This document shows positions 49,744 to 50,655 of a stretch of DNA of 50,655 nucleotides, in pieces. The notes beneath the pieces were generated by a model. It was not told the DNA's origin, made no database searches, and saw only the letters and a list, made by a program, of their open reading frames with translations. The translations under genes and the position numbers were made by a program. Source of the DNA: Mariniphaga sp964398855 (GTDB lineage: Bacteria; Bacteroidota; Bacteroidia; Bacteroidales; Prolixibacteraceae). How positions within the stretch are numbered: the first letter of the stretch is position 1; the number at the start of each line of letters is the position of its first letter. Location of the stretch: NCBI GenBank assembly GCA_964398855.1, contig CAYNOQ010000007.1, forward strand, positions 1-50,655, written 5' to 3'.

Positions 49744-50502
49744 ATGAGAAAGAAAATAGTAGCAGGAAACTGGAAATGCAATACCAATTTGCAGGAAGGA
49801 ATTGAGTTGGCAAAGGCCGTAGATCAGTTAGTAGCAAAAGAAGCCGCTACCGATGTAATCATCGTTTTGGGCGTTCCGTTCACCCATCTTTCCAAAGTGG
49901 TTGAATCGGTAAATACCGAACGTATCGGTGTTGCTGCGCAGAACTGCGCAGCAGAAGCAAAAGGAGCATTCACGGGCGAAGTTTCTGCCGAAATGGTGAA
50001 GTCAACCGGCGCTGAGTATGTTATTCTGGGGCACTCCGAAAGGCGCGAATATTACGGCGAAACCAGTGAGGTTTTAAACAAAAAGCTGGCTTTGGCGCTA
50101 AATAACGGATTGACGCCCATCTATTGCTGCGGCGAACCGTTGGAGGTACGCGAGGCAGGCAATCAAAATGAATTTGTAAAAAATCAGTTGGAAGAGACTA
50201 TTTTCAAACTTCCCGAAAGCGAATTCAAAAAGTTAGTAATAGCCTATGAGCCCATCTGGGCAATCGGTACGGGAAAAACAGCCACTTCTGCACAGGCACA
50301 GGAAATTCACGCATTTATCCGCTCGGCAATTGCCGAAAAATTCGGTAACGAAGTAGCAGAAGGCGTCTCTATTCTTTATGGCGGAAGCGCCAAACCGGAC
50401 AATGCACCGGAGCTTTTTGCAAATAAAGATGTGGATGGCGGTCTGATTGGCGGCGCATCGCTGAAAGCTGAAGATTTTTTAGGGATCATTAACGCATTCT
50501 GA
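49744..50502 (+). CDS. tpiA: Triosephosphate isomerase
   Basis: TpiA interconverts dihydroxyacetone phosphate and glyceraldehyde 3-phosphate in glycolysis. Signatures are AGNWKCN (residues 7-13, with the catalytic Lys), YVILGHSERR (catalytic His), AYEPIWAIGTGKTA (catalytic Glu plus loop 6) and SILYGGSAKPDNA near the C-terminus. At 252 aa it has the normal length. A TAATTTTG -7-type box at 49699-49706 lies 38 bases before the ATG, so it probably has its own promoter. prmA starts nine bases after its stop. Confidence 0.98.
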   Translation: MRKKIVAGNWKCNTNLQEGIELAKAVDQLVAKEAATDVIIVLGVPFTHLSKVVESVNTERIGVAAQNCAAEAKGAFTGEVSAEMVKSTGAEYVILGHSERREYYGETSEVLNKKLALALNNGLTPIYCCGEPLEVREAGNQNEFVKNQLEETIFKLPESEFKKLVIAYEPIWAIGTGKTATSAQAQEIHAFIRSAIAEKFGNEVAEGVSILYGGSAKPDNAPELFANKDVDGGLIGGASLKAEDFLGIINAF

Positions 50503-50511
50503 AATAAAAAA

Positions 50512-50655
50512 GTGGACTACCACAAAGTTTCAATCACAATTTTACCTTTTGAGGAGTGGCTCCGCGATGTGCTGATGGCTGAGCTTGCAGGTGAGGGTTT
50601 TGACAGTTTTGCCGAAACCGGAAACGGTTTTGATGCTTTCATCCCGACTGAAAAT
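50512..50655 (+). CDS. prmA: Ribosomal protein L11 methyltransferase, 5' part
   Basis: The window ends inside this gene; only 48 codons are present. The frame starts at a GTG and reads VDYHKVSITILPFEEWLRD, then LAGEGFDSFAETGNGFDAFI, which matches the N-terminal domain of PrmA, the enzyme that trimethylates L11. The ferredoxin-like beta-alpha-beta pattern and AGEGFDSF-type turn are typical of the Bacteroidota protein. The SAM-binding half lies beyond the window. The start lies nine bases after tpiA. Confidence 0.75.
   Translation, partial: MDYHKVSITILPFEEWLRDVLMAELAGEGFDSFAETGNGFDAFIPTEN

Overview
The window comes from a member of the Bacteroidota, most likely the Bacteroidales/Marinilabiliales side. 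Four kinds of evidence support this. Promoters follow the phylum's TTTG-N17-23-TAnnTTTG pattern, seen upstream of rnpB, the TPR gene, tssN and folP among others. Shine-Dalgarno signals are weak. One protein (41585-42556) ends in a type IX secretion sorting domain. The secretion locus at 22.8-40.8 kb is a Bacteroidota-type (subtype iii) type VI secretion system, and gene pairs such as gmk-yicC, folP-cdaA and doxX-tpiA-prmA are familiar from this phylum. No mobile elements, tRNAs or CRISPR arrays were seen. A 100-N scaffold gap lies at 44932-45031, so the two sides of that join are not proven to be neighbours.

Layout. 0.1-6.4 kb holds an AlkD-like DNA glycosylase, an unknown protein with nuclease-like spacing of acidic residues, a secreted two-domain esterase, the dipeptidase pepD and a long QueA. 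6.5-10.3 kb holds a DUF2027/Smr protein, the RNase P RNA gene and a large TPR protein. 10.6-14 kb holds a serine hydrolase, an exported O-methyltransferase-like protein and an amino-acid permease. 14-18.1 kb is a minus-strand housekeeping run (plsC, nadD, gmk, yicC, mnmA). 18.2-22.5 kb holds secA and lgt.

The T6SS occupies 22.77-40.75 kb as two convergent arms. The plus-strand arm encodes baseplate parts TssG-TssK-TssE-TssF, followed by a 1107-aa exported protein with seven PKD domains and a propeller-like end. The minus-strand arm begins at clpV (tssH) and continues tssB, tssC, two tssD (Hcp) genes, vgrG, PAAR and an unknown 303-aa gene. A separate promoter then drives tssN and tssO. I could not recognise genes for TssP, TssQ or TssR. 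The PKD protein and the 303-aa protein are the two parts of the locus that known T6SS-iii composition does not explain.

40.75-42.56 kb is a divergent control region. It carries a clpV promoter, a 13-bp palindrome and a cobalamin riboswitch in front of a DUF4465 protein with a T9SS tail, probably a surface vitamin B12-binding protein. 42.6-44.9 kb holds slyD, aroC and a DUF134 regulator-like protein. After the gap come a nitronate monooxygenase-like enzyme, cdaA (c-di-AMP synthesis), folP, a DUF1599 protein, a DoxX-family membrane protein, tpiA and the start of prmA, which is cut by the window end.
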